Below, in pieces: positions 1 to 5,078 of a stretch of 5,078 bases of DNA. A program made the translations under genes and the position numbers. Each line of letters opens with the position of its first letter. Positions within the stretch are counted from its first letter, which is position 1. The stretch is from Acidobacteriota bacterium (GTDB taxonomy: Bacteria; Acidobacteriota; Terriglobia; Acidiferrales; UBA7541). The notes below the pieces were generated by a model. It did no database searches. It saw only the letters and a list, made by a program, of their open reading frames with translations, and was not told the DNA's origin. The stretch is taken from NCBI GenBank assembly GCA_003161195.1, contig PMOV01000202.1, positions 1 through 5,078 of the forward strand, in the 5' to 3' direction.

Positions 1-633
1 ACTCAGGGCGACGCCACCATCGCGCAATACGCCGAAGAGTCCGGCCGCTCGGTGGTTATCGTCATGAACAAGTGGGACCTGGCTGTTGCCGCCGCCGGCG
101 TGGCCTCCGCGCGCGACGATGCCAGCGCCAAAGGCGAAAAGCACCGCGTCCCGGGCGTCAAACACTCCTTCGGCGACGCCGCCAAGGACCGCCTGCTCAT
201 GGACTACGAAAAAATGGTGCGCGGCAAATTGAAATTCCTGAGCTACGCGCCCATCGTCTTTTTGTCTGCCGAGACCGGCGAACGCACGCAAAAACTTTTT
301 CCGCTCATCGACCAGTGCGCCGCCGCGCGCCGGCGAAAAATCTCCACGCCCGATTTGAACAATTGGCTGAAGGAAGACGTCGACCTGCAGCGCGGCACCA
401 CGCCCAAGGCCCGCCCCATCCGCATCTACTACATGACGCAGGCCAAAACCGCCCCGCCTACCTTCGTCATCTTCACCAATCAGAAAGAGCCGCTGCATTT
501 CAGCTATCAGCGTTTCTTCGAAAACGAGCTGCGCAAGAAATTCGATTTCGTCGGTACCCCGGTCCGCTTCGTCCAGCGCCTGCGCAAACGCGAACAACGC
601 GAACGCAAACCCCGCGACGCCGATGACGAATGA
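1..633 (+). CDS. der: Ribosome-assembly GTPase Der (EngA), C-terminal part, 5' end outside window
   Basis: Der is a tandem-domain GTPase needed for maturation of the large ribosomal subunit in the cytoplasm. The visible 210 residues begin inside the second G domain, in the G3-to-G4 stretch (TQGDATIAQYAEESGR). They contain the G4 guanine-specificity motif NKWD (fragment residues 23-26) and the G5 motif SAETG (89-93). The C-terminal KH-like RNA-binding domain follows at about 120-200, with the family-typical pattern RPIRIYYMTQ, then PPTFVIFTN, then FVGTPVRF. The tail is basic and then acidic (RERKPRDADDE), ending in TGA. One oddity is that G4 and G5 are 62 residues apart, about 33 more than the 29 I recall for E. 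coli Der; the extra stretch is Ala/Lys/Asp-rich and looks like a surface loop. The first GTPase domain and the P-loop of the second lie off the left edge. The family call is firm. Confidence 0.95.
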   Translation, partial: TQGDATIAQYAEESGRSVVIVMNKWDLAVAAAGVASARDDASAKGEKHRVPGVKHSFGDAAKDRLLMDYEKMVRGKLKFLSYAPIVFLSAETGERTQKLFPLIDQCAAARRRKISTPDLNNWLKEDVDLQRGTTPKARPIRIYYMTQAKTAPPTFVIFTNQKEPLHFSYQRFFENELRKKFDFVGTPVRFVQRLRKREQRERKPRDADDE

Positions 634-652
634 AGCTTTTCCTGCAGCTTTT

Positions 653-686
653 CTCTGCGTGTCTCTGTGTACTCTGCGCCTCTGCG
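653..686. repeat. Four-copy CTCTGYG heptamer repeat in the der-merR gap
   Basis: The heptamer CTCTGCG or CTCTGTG occurs at 653-659, 663-669, 672-678 and 680-686, with start-to-start spacings of 10, 9 and 8 nt. Only the third copy's neighbourhood and the second copy's C/T change break exact identity. The tract starts 20 nt after the der stop and lies in a pyrimidine-rich stretch that continues to about 725. Similar CTCTGCGTCTCTG-like strings are, from memory, dispersed intergenic elements in several phyla; that resemblance is recalled and not tested here. No T-run hairpin accompanies it, so it is not an obvious der terminator. Confidence 0.6.
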
Positions 687-783
687 TTATCTCTTGTTTT
701 CTGAGGTTTTCGAGTTGCTTTTCTCTTCGTCCCGAGAACCGCTGAAAATTTCCCCGCAAACTGTTAGCATGGCTCGTTCGGCT

Positions 784-794
784 AGGAATAGGAA
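784..794 (+). promoter_or_regulatory. Ribosome binding site of the MerR-family gene
   Basis: Two consecutive AGGAA elements (784-788 and 790-794) lie upstream of ATG 801. The nearer one is 6 nt from the start codon. This fixes ATG 801 as the start. A possible but weak promoter lies further upstream, CTGAAA (742-747) with a 17-nt spacer to TAGCAT (765-770), each box matching 4 of 6 consensus bases. Confidence 0.6.
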
Positions 795-800
795 CCAAAA

Positions 801-1223
801 ATGTCCGGCATCGCCACGCAAAGCGCCGAAGAAAAAGAGCATTACCGCATCGGCGAAGTCAGCCGCATGACGGAACTGAAGCCCTTCGTACTGCGCTATT
901 GGGAAACCGAATTCCCCATGCTGGAGCCGGTGAAAAGCTCAAGCGGCCATCGCCTCTATCGCCGCGAAGACGTGGACATAGTCCTGAAAATCAAGCGCCT
1001 GCTGTACGACGAGGGTTTCACAATTGCCGGCGCCCGCCGCCACCTCCGCGATCCCAACGCCGCTGCGGACACGCTAAGCGCGGCCCCTACCGCCGACTTC
1101 CAACTCACCAGTCCAGAAACGCGCAATCCCGCCACCAGCCACGCCCCGCTCCTCAACCGCAAAATGCTGTTAGATTTGCGCGATTCCCTCCGCACTTTCT
1201 TGACGCTTCTGGAACGCCGGTGA
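801..1223 (+). CDS. MerR-family transcriptional regulator
   Basis: A complete 140-residue DNA-binding regulator. The N-terminal MerR winged helix-turn-helix spans about residues 15-84. The helix-turn-helix starts at YRIGEVSRMTELKPFVLRYW, the wing carries SSGHRLYRREDV (47-58), and the second helix pair has IKRLLYDEGFTIAGARRHL. A low-complexity Ala/Thr/Pro/Ser linker (about 85-115) leads to a short C-terminal helix (LLNRKMLLDLRDSLRTFLTL) likely to form the dimer coiled coil. The protein has no cysteine, so it cannot be a thiol-metal sensor of the MerR/CueR kind, and there is no effector domain of the BmrR type. Proteins with this short layout are often found beside ihfA and a tRNA-Pro gene (for example in Pseudomonas); here a tRNA-Pro follows 160 nt downstream, which supports the same subgroup. 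Its signal and targets are unknown. A dyad at 1318-1346 is one candidate binding site. Confidence 0.9.
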   Translation: MSGIATQSAEEKEHYRIGEVSRMTELKPFVLRYWETEFPMLEPVKSSSGHRLYRREDVDIVLKIKRLLYDEGFTIAGARRHLRDPNAAADTLSAAPTADFQLTSPETRNPATSHAPLLNRKMLLDLRDSLRTFLTLLERR

Positions 1224-1315
1224 TAGCCTTGAAGTCCTGGGCTGAACCGCCAGCGAGCGTTGTTTAGCGACGTCCCGCGGCGGTCGCTTCAAGTGTCGCC
1301 GGCATCGATCGCCCC

Positions 1316-1346
1316 TTGTAACACGCGTGTTAGCAACGCATGTTAC
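1316..1346 (+). promoter_or_regulatory. Inverted repeat upstream of tRNA-Pro, possible promoter/operator
   Basis: The arms GTAACACGCGT (1318-1328) and ACGCATGTTAC (1336-1346) are reverse complements except for one C/A mismatch, with a 7-nt centre. The left arm also contains the start of a perfect 12-nt palindrome, AACACGCGTGTT (1320-1331). A possible -35 box TTGTAA (1316-1321) and a weak -10 CATGTT (1339-1344) are 17 nt apart, so the dyad covers the spacer, which is where MerR-type operators usually lie. Transcription would start about 30 nt before the tRNA. No T-run follows, which argues against an intrinsic terminator for the upstream regulator. The symmetry is seen directly; the promoter and operator roles are inferred. 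The rest of 1224-1383 holds only a shorter pair, AGCGAC/GTCGCT (1266-1271, 1283-1288). Confidence 0.4.
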
Positions 1347-1383
1347 CGGGACTCGCGAACCGGATCGCCCGCACACTACCGGT

Positions 1384-1460
1384 CGGGACGTAGCGAAGCC
1401 TGGTATCGCGCACCCTTGGGGTGGGTGAGGTCGCTGGTTCGAATCCAGTCGTCCCGACCA
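1384..1460 (+). tRNA. tRNA-Pro, anticodon GGG
   Basis: A full cloverleaf can be folded by eye. The acceptor stem CGGGACG/CGTCCCG has seven perfect pairs (1384-1390 with 1450-1456). The D stem is GCGA/TCGC (1393-1396 with 1406-1409), with a CCTGGTA-containing loop. The anticodon stem CACCC/GGGTG (1411-1415 with 1423-1427) encloses the loop TTGGGGT, giving anticodon GGG at 1418-1420 with U33 before it and G37 after it. The variable loop has 5 nt. The T stem GCTGG/CCAGT has one G-T pair and the loop TTCGAAT. C1-G72 with discriminator A73 are the bacterial proline identity elements, and CCA is encoded at 1458-1460. It decodes CCC and CCU. No clear terminator hairpin follows, only a T/C-rich stretch (1461-1480). 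Confidence 0.97.
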
Positions 1461-1789
1461 TTTCATTCATTTTCCCCCTTCAGGCATTGCCACAGCATGC
1501 CGTGCTCGCTGACCACGCTCAGATGAATCGCTGGACCGTTGGGCCGAACCAGAAGGCCGCAGATGAGTCGGTACCCGAACATCAGTCGGCTATGCCGTTC
1601 GCCTGAATCCCAACATGACCGATCTTTCATGGGTATGCCGCACCCCCTGCGCGGCGAGACGCGTCGCGAACTCCGGTAGACCGCACCAAACAAGCCACTT
1701 TTGTGCATTTCGCTGTCCCGGGGGGTTTATCCATCTAGCCCGCCGGCATGGCTCCGCCGGAGCCCTGGTCCACGGCTCCTTATTCGTGA
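1461..1789. other. Intergenic stretch without a supported gene
   Basis: No open frame here has a ribosome site, recognisable domain or convincing composition. The longest candidate is an 81-codon frame on the minus strand (1463-1708). Its C-terminal half reads like ordinary globular protein (FGYRLICGLLVRPNG, then HLSVVSEHGMLWQCL) and ends just beside the tRNA, while its N-terminal half is Arg/Ser-rich and unlike a real gene. It could be a remnant of a small gene, but I cannot identify a family. A GC-rich hairpin, GGCTCC-GCC-GGAGCC, lies at 1750-1764 with no T-run. I see no integrase and no copy of the tRNA 3' end that would mark an attachment-site duplication. Confidence 0.5.
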
Positions 1790-1818
1790 TTGACGCCATC
1801 TCCAACTCATTGTAAAAA
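1790..1818 (+). promoter_or_regulatory. Putative sigma70-type promoter of the membrane/Sel1 gene
   Basis: TTGACG (1790-1795; 5 of 6 to consensus) and TAAAAA (1813-1818; 4 of 6) are separated by 17 nt. This is the best-matching pair I noticed in the gap. Transcription from about 1825 would give a leader of some 137 nt before ATG 1962. The leader contains CGTGC at 1866-1870 and 1894-1898, each able to pair with the single GCACG at 1886-1890. The role is inferred from the boxes only. Confidence 0.4.
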
Positions 1819-1961
1819 CTGGGGTTGGCATAAGCCCTGCGTTAGGTCATACAGCCCACTATGTTCGTGCACTGGGCCGTTTCAGGCACGCCACGTGCAA
1901 GCTCTTTGTTTCCGCGCGAATGCGTTCCCTGGCTGGCTGTGCGCCAATTTAGTAGCAACCT

Positions 1962-3890
1962 ATGAGAACCGAAGCCTCCACTCCTACGCTGGAACCGGAA
2001 CTTGTAGATCGCCTCGTGAAACCGCGTGCTGCGAGAGGGGTGCGCAACGGCGGCGCTGGTGGCGGGGCACTCCGCCCCAACCGGCTCCCCGCTTTGTGGG
2101 TGGCCTCTGGCTTCACGCTGCTCTTTGCTGCGTTCTCCTTTCTCCCGCGCATCACGGAGAACGCCGCCCTTGCGTGGTCCATCCGTGGCGCCGCACTCTT
2201 CCTGGTCGCACTCATCGCCGCCGTGGCCTGGCAAGCGAGACGCGCTGACCGCACCCTGGTCTACGAATTCGCCGCCAAAAGCGTCCACTACGTACAGCTC
2301 ATGATGCACATTTGCGTGTACTCGTACTGGGGATGGTATTGGCGGCCGGTCTACCACGAAGTCCCGCTGATCCTCTCGCAAATCGCGTTTGGCTACGCGC
2401 TGGACATGCTGGTGTGCTGGACGCGCCGCGAAAAATGGATCTTTGGCTTCGGTCCCATCCCCATCGTGCTCAGCACCAACCTGTTTCTCTGGTTTCGCGA
2501 CGATTATTACTGGCTGCAGTTTCTGCTCATCGCCGTCGGCGTTCTGGGCAAAGAGTTCTTGAAATGGAAGCGCGAGGGCAAGATGGTGCACATCTTCAAT
2601 CCCTCGGCGCTCTCGCTGTTTCTCTTCTCCGTGGCGCTGATTGCCACGGGCGCCACCGGCATAACCTGGGGCATCGACATCGCCACCACGCTGCACCGCC
2701 CGCCGCACATCTACCTCGAAATTTTTCTGCTCGGCCTCGTCGTGCAGGGACTCTTCCAGGTCACCCTGGTCACCCTTTCCTCCGCCGCGACTCTTGTGCT
2801 CATGGGCCTGATTTATACGCAAATGACTGGCGTCTACCATTTCGTGGACGCCGGTATTCCCGTCTCGGTGTTTCTCGGCCTGCACCTGCTCGTGACAGAC
2901 CCGGCCACCTCTCCCAAGAAATATCTTGGCAAATTTATTTTTGGCGTGCTTTACGGCGTCGGCGTGTTCGCCGCCTTTGGCGCGCTTACGTGGTTTGGCG
3001 CCCCGGGTTTTTATGACAAGTTGCTCTGCGTGCCCATCTTGAATCTTTGCGTCCGCTCGCTCGATCGTTTCAGTGATCGTGTCTCCGTGCGACTCGGCAC
3101 CGTCGAGTGGAAATGGAATCCGCGGATCGCCAATTTCGCTTTTATGGGCGTGTGGATCGCGTTGTTCATCGTGCTCACCGGGACCAGCTTCTTGGCCAAA
3201 GGCAAAGATTTCCCGGGTGGCAGGCCGCAGTTCTGGCAGCAAGCTTGTTCAGAAGGTAAATGGAAGTCTTGCAATGTTTGGACGCAGGCGCTCAACGCCC
3301 GCTGCGAAGATGGCTCGCGCGCCGACTGCCTCGAATTGGGGAACGTTTTGAACGTCGGAAAAATAGTCCAGCGCAACGCCGAAGTCGCTGGGGTCAGCTT
3401 CGGTCGCGCGTGTGACCTTGGCCTCCCCGCAGCATGCACGAGCCTCGTGTCCTTCGTGCAAAATGACGGCGGCAAGGATGTGCTCGAGCAATCATGCGGT
3501 AGAGGCAACGGGGCAAGTTGTTTTATTCTCGGCTCGCTCTACAGCGAAGGTGCCGGCGTCCCGAAAGACGATGCCAATGCCTTGCGCCTGTTTGAAAAAT
3601 CCTGCGACACGAACTGGTGGCGCGGCTGCGGACGATTGGGGCAAAGCTACCTCGTTGGCCAAGGTACCGCCCCCGATCCCGCGTCCGCGGTAAAAAATTT
3701 CGACAAAGCCTGTACCGGCGGCAATGCCGCCAGTTGCGCCGAGGTCGCCCTGCTCTACAACCGCGGCGTCGCCGGCGTGCAAGATCATCGCACCGCGCTG
3801 CAGCGCCTACGCCGCGCTTGCGATCTGGGCCTGGTCACCGCCTGCCCGCCAGAAGAACGCGCCGCCAAACCAGGCGCCGCCACGCCTTAG
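1962..3890 (+). CDS. NqrB/RnfD-like polytopic membrane protein fused to a cysteine-paired Sel1/Hcp-like repeat domain
   Basis: 642 residues. Residues 1-40 are a hydrophilic, Gly/Arg-rich N-terminus. About 43-411 hold roughly eleven or twelve hydrophobic segments (for example near 43-62, 72-91, 136-153, 181-198, 211-232, 250-290, 299-312, 322-346 and 391-411). The motifs HIFNPSALSLFLFSVAL (210-226) and HLLVTDPATSP (308-318) match the Asn-Pro and TDP signatures of the NQR2/RnfD family and its UnbU-like relatives, which are subunits of, or relatives of, flavin/quinone electron-transfer membrane complexes. From about 421 to 628 there are Sel1-like alpha-helical repeats (LGSLYSEGAGVPKDDANAL) with seven Cys-X7-Cys pairs. 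Paired cysteines at this spacing recall the secreted Helicobacter Hcp proteins, so this part is probably extracytoplasmic. An in-frame TAG at 1953-1955 makes ATG 1962 the most upstream start, but its ribosome site is poor. No partner subunits of a Nqr or Rnf complex are nearby, so its function is unknown. The membrane part could instead be a scaffold. Confidence 0.85.
   Translation: MRTEASTPTLEPELVDRLVKPRAARGVRNGGAGGGALRPNRLPALWVASGFTLLFAAFSFLPRITENAALAWSIRGAALFLVALIAAVAWQARRADRTLVYEFAAKSVHYVQLMMHICVYSYWGWYWRPVYHEVPLILSQIAFGYALDMLVCWTRREKWIFGFGPIPIVLSTNLFLWFRDDYYWLQFLLIAVGVLGKEFLKWKREGKMVHIFNPSALSLFLFSVALIATGATGITWGIDIATTLHRPPHIYLEIFLLGLVVQGLFQVTLVTLSSAATLVLMGLIYTQMTGVYHFVDAGIPVSVFLGLHLLVTDPATSPKKYLGKFIFGVLYGVGVFAAFGALTWFGAPGFYDKLLCVPILNLCVRSLDRFSDRVSVRLGTVEWKWNPRIANFAFMGVWIALFIVLTGTSFLAKGKDFPGGRPQFWQQACSEGKWKSCNVWTQALNARCEDGSRADCLELGNVLNVGKIVQRNAEVAGVSFGRACDLGLPAACTSLVSFVQNDGGKDVLEQSCGRGNGASCFILGSLYSEGAGVPKDDANALRLFEKSCDTNWWRGCGRLGQSYLVGQGTAPDPASAVKNFDKACTGGNAASCAEVALLYNRGVAGVQDHRTALQRLRRACDLGLVTACPPEERAAKPGAATP
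3246..3845 (+). repeat. Protein-level Sel1/Hcp-like repeats with seven Cys-X7-Cys pairs
   Basis: Within the membrane/Sel1 protein, cysteines fall at residues 429/437, 448/456, 484/492, 512/520, 548/556, 584/592 and 620/628. Every pair has exactly seven residues between its members. The starts of the last four pairs are exactly 36 residues apart, as are pairs two and three. The steps 429 to 448 (19) and 484 to 512 (28) are shorter, suggesting a degenerate first unit and an 8-residue deletion. In known Hcp proteins such pairs staple the two helices of each repeat; that disulfide role is inferred here. There are no unpaired cysteines anywhere in residues 421-642. Confidence 0.85.
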
Positions 3891-3939
3891 TCGAACCGTT
3901 TTGATTCGCCCTTCGCAAGCGACGATTCCGGCCGGCGTG

Positions 3940-5078
3940 TCAGATGTTGGTTTTTAGTTCCTCGAAGAGTTCTTTTACGTTGCCCAGGATTAGTTCCTTC
4001 ATCAGGAAGAGGCTAAAGCCCCAGGCCTGTTCAGCGACGATCTTGGGGGGCATGCTCAGTTCGTAGGGGGCGGTCACGACGTCGAGTAACGCGGGGCCGT
4101 TGTGCGCTAGCGCGGCCTTAACCGCGTCGCGCAACTCCTCGGGACGCTCCACGCGGAACCCGCGGATGCCCGCGGCCTCGGCGATTTTTGCGAAATTAAA
4201 GTTTTTGAAATCGGTCCCGAAATCCGGCACGCCGACGACTTGCATCTCGAGTTTCACCATGCCCAGCGTGCTGTTGTTGAACACGACGACCTTGACAGGC
4301 AGATCGTGCTGGACTAGGGAAAGCATGTCACCCATGAGCATGCCGAAGCCGCCGTCGCCGGAAAAAGAGATCACCTGGCGCTTGCGATTCTCAAATTGCG
4401 CGCCGATGGCTTGCGGGAGGGCGTTGGCCATGGAGCCGTGATTGAAGGAGCCGATGAGCGAACGGCCCTTTTTCATACGGATATAGCGCGCGGCCCACAC
4501 GGTGCACATACCGGTATCGGCGGTGAAAGCCGCGTCATCCTCGGCGAGTTCGCTGAGAAGGCTGGCGAGGTACTGCGGATGGATTTTGTCTCCGGTGCTC
4601 TTGCTCTTGACGTGTTTATCTAATTCCTCACGCACATCGGCGTAATGCTGCACGGCATCATCGAGAAACTTGGAACTTTTTTTCTTGTTCAGCTTGGGCA
4701 GCAGTGCGCGTGCGGTCTCGCGCACGTGGGCGAGCAGACCCAGGTCCAGGCGCGCGCGGCGGCCAAGATTTTGTCCGCGCGAATCGATCTGCACGATCTT
4801 GGCTTTCTTAGGATAAAACCCGTCGTAGGGAAAATCCGTGCCCAGCATCAGCAGGACGTCGGCGTTGATCATGGCGCGATAGCCGGAGGCAAAACCGATC
4901 AAGCCGGTCATGCCTACGTCGTAGCGATTGCCCCACTCGACGTGTTCTTTGCCGCGCAGTGCGTGCACTACCGGGGCCTGCAAAGCCTCCGCCAGCGCGA
5001 TGACTTCGTCGTGCGCGCCGATGCAGCCGGAGCCGCAAAGCAGGGTGCATTTGGCGGTGGAATTGAGCAGCTCCGCCA
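3940..5078 (-). CDS. poxB: Pyruvate dehydrogenase (quinone), PoxB type, 5' end outside window
   Basis: PoxB oxidatively decarboxylates pyruvate to acetate and CO2, using thiamine diphosphate and FAD, and passes the electrons to membrane quinones. The visible 378 residues start in the central FAD domain (LLCGSGCIGAHDE, then APVVHALRGKEHVEW, then MTGLIGFASGYRAM, then GTDFPYDGFYP). They run through the C-terminal thiamine-diphosphate domain, which has GSFNHGSMANALPQA and the cofactor motif GDG (codons 4359-4351) followed after 24 residues by NN (4278-4273). These stretches resemble E. coli PoxB almost word for word from memory. By that comparison roughly 190 N-terminal residues (the PYR domain) lie beyond the right edge. 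The C-terminus (LFLMKELILGNVKELFEELK, then TNI) could be an amphipathic membrane-docking helix like the alpha-peptide of E. coli PoxB. The gene ends in TGA and converges on its neighbour with a 49-nt gap (3891-3939), where I see no clear terminator. Acetolactate synthase is a related family but fits less well. Confidence 0.93.
   Translation of the reverse strand, partial: AELLNSTAKCTLLCGSGCIGAHDEVIALAEALQAPVVHALRGKEHVEWGNRYDVGMTGLIGFASGYRAMINADVLLMLGTDFPYDGFYPKKAKIVQIDSRGQNLGRRARLDLGLLAHVRETARALLPKLNKKKSSKFLDDAVQHYADVREELDKHVKSKSTGDKIHPQYLASLLSELAEDDAAFTADTGMCTVWAARYIRMKKGRSLIGSFNHGSMANALPQAIGAQFENRKRQVISFSGDGGFGMLMGDMLSLVQHDLPVKVVVFNNSTLGMVKLEMQVVGVPDFGTDFKNFNFAKIAEAAGIRGFRVERPEELRDAVKAALAHNGPALLDVVTAPYELSMPPKIVAEQAWGFSLFLMKELILGNVKELFEELKTNI

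Noticed and set aside
667..870. Small open frame running from the heptamer repeat into the MerR gene
   Set aside because: It overlaps the well-supported MerR start in another frame and has no ribosome site or recognisable sequence.
1170..1466. Minus-strand frame across tRNA-Pro whose product begins near SGRLDSNQRPHPPQG
   Set aside because: This is the antisense translation of the tRNA, a well-known source of spurious proteins with a DSNQRP-like string. It also overlaps the end of the MerR gene.
1750..1764. GGCTCC-GCC-GGAGCC hairpin as a terminator
   Set aside because: The loop has only 3 nt and no T-run follows on either strand.
1384..1789. tRNA-Pro 3' end as an integration (attachment) site of a genomic island
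   Set aside because: No integrase, no mobile-element gene and no repeated copy of the tRNA 3' end is visible in the window.
1842..3242. A 466-codon open frame antisense to the membrane/Sel1 gene
   Set aside because: It mirrors the codon bias of the sense gene. Its translation is rich in Glu/His/Gly/Asp/Lys with no domain, while the sense frame has clear membrane segments and family motifs.
3891..3939. Bidirectional terminator between the convergent genes
   Set aside because: Only a short CCGGCCGG palindrome and TCGC-AA-GCGA are present, with no stable stem followed by a T-run.
1962..3940. Functional coupling of the membrane/Sel1 protein with PoxB through the quinone pool
   Set aside because: The genes are convergent on opposite strands. 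Shared redox themes alone do not show a common pathway.

Overview
The window is GC-rich and densely coding. It looks like a chromosomal segment of an environmental bacterium, most likely of the Acidobacteriota type. That assignment is an inference from the style of the Der and MerR proteins and from a CTCTGCG-type intergenic repeat, and is not proven. There are no plasmid, phage or transposon genes.

Left part (1-1460): the 3' half of the ribosome-assembly GTPase gene der runs in from the left edge. A 167-nt gap follows, carrying four copies of the heptamer CTCTGYG. Next come a complete, cysteine-free MerR-family regulator and, 160 nt further on, a complete tRNA-Pro(GGG) with an encoded CCA end. 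Between the regulator and the tRNA lies a strong inverted repeat, overlapping what may be the tRNA promoter. A MerR-type regulator beside tRNA-Pro is an arrangement known from other bacteria, e.g. next to ihfA in Pseudomonas.

Middle (1461-3890): about 500 nt without a convincing gene includes a plausible sigma70-type promoter (TTGACG-17-TAAAAA) and leads to the most unusual gene of the window. This encodes a 642-residue protein with an N-terminal polytopic membrane part related to the NqrB/RnfD (and UnbU-like) family. Its C-terminal part is Sel1/Hcp-like repeats with seven Cys-X7-Cys pairs, four of them at an exact 36-residue period. I know of no characterised protein with this architecture. 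The best reading is a membrane redox-type or scaffold module carrying a disulfide-clamped extracytoplasmic helical-repeat domain.

Right part (3891-5078): convergent to it, and separated by only 49 nt, is the 3' two-thirds of a poxB-type gene (thiamine-diphosphate- and FAD-dependent pyruvate:quinone oxidoreductase). Its start lies beyond the right edge. PoxB delivers electrons to membrane quinones and NqrB/RnfD relatives belong to quinone or flavin electron-transfer complexes, so both neighbours touch membrane redox chemistry. They are on opposite strands, and nothing in the sequence shows a shared pathway.
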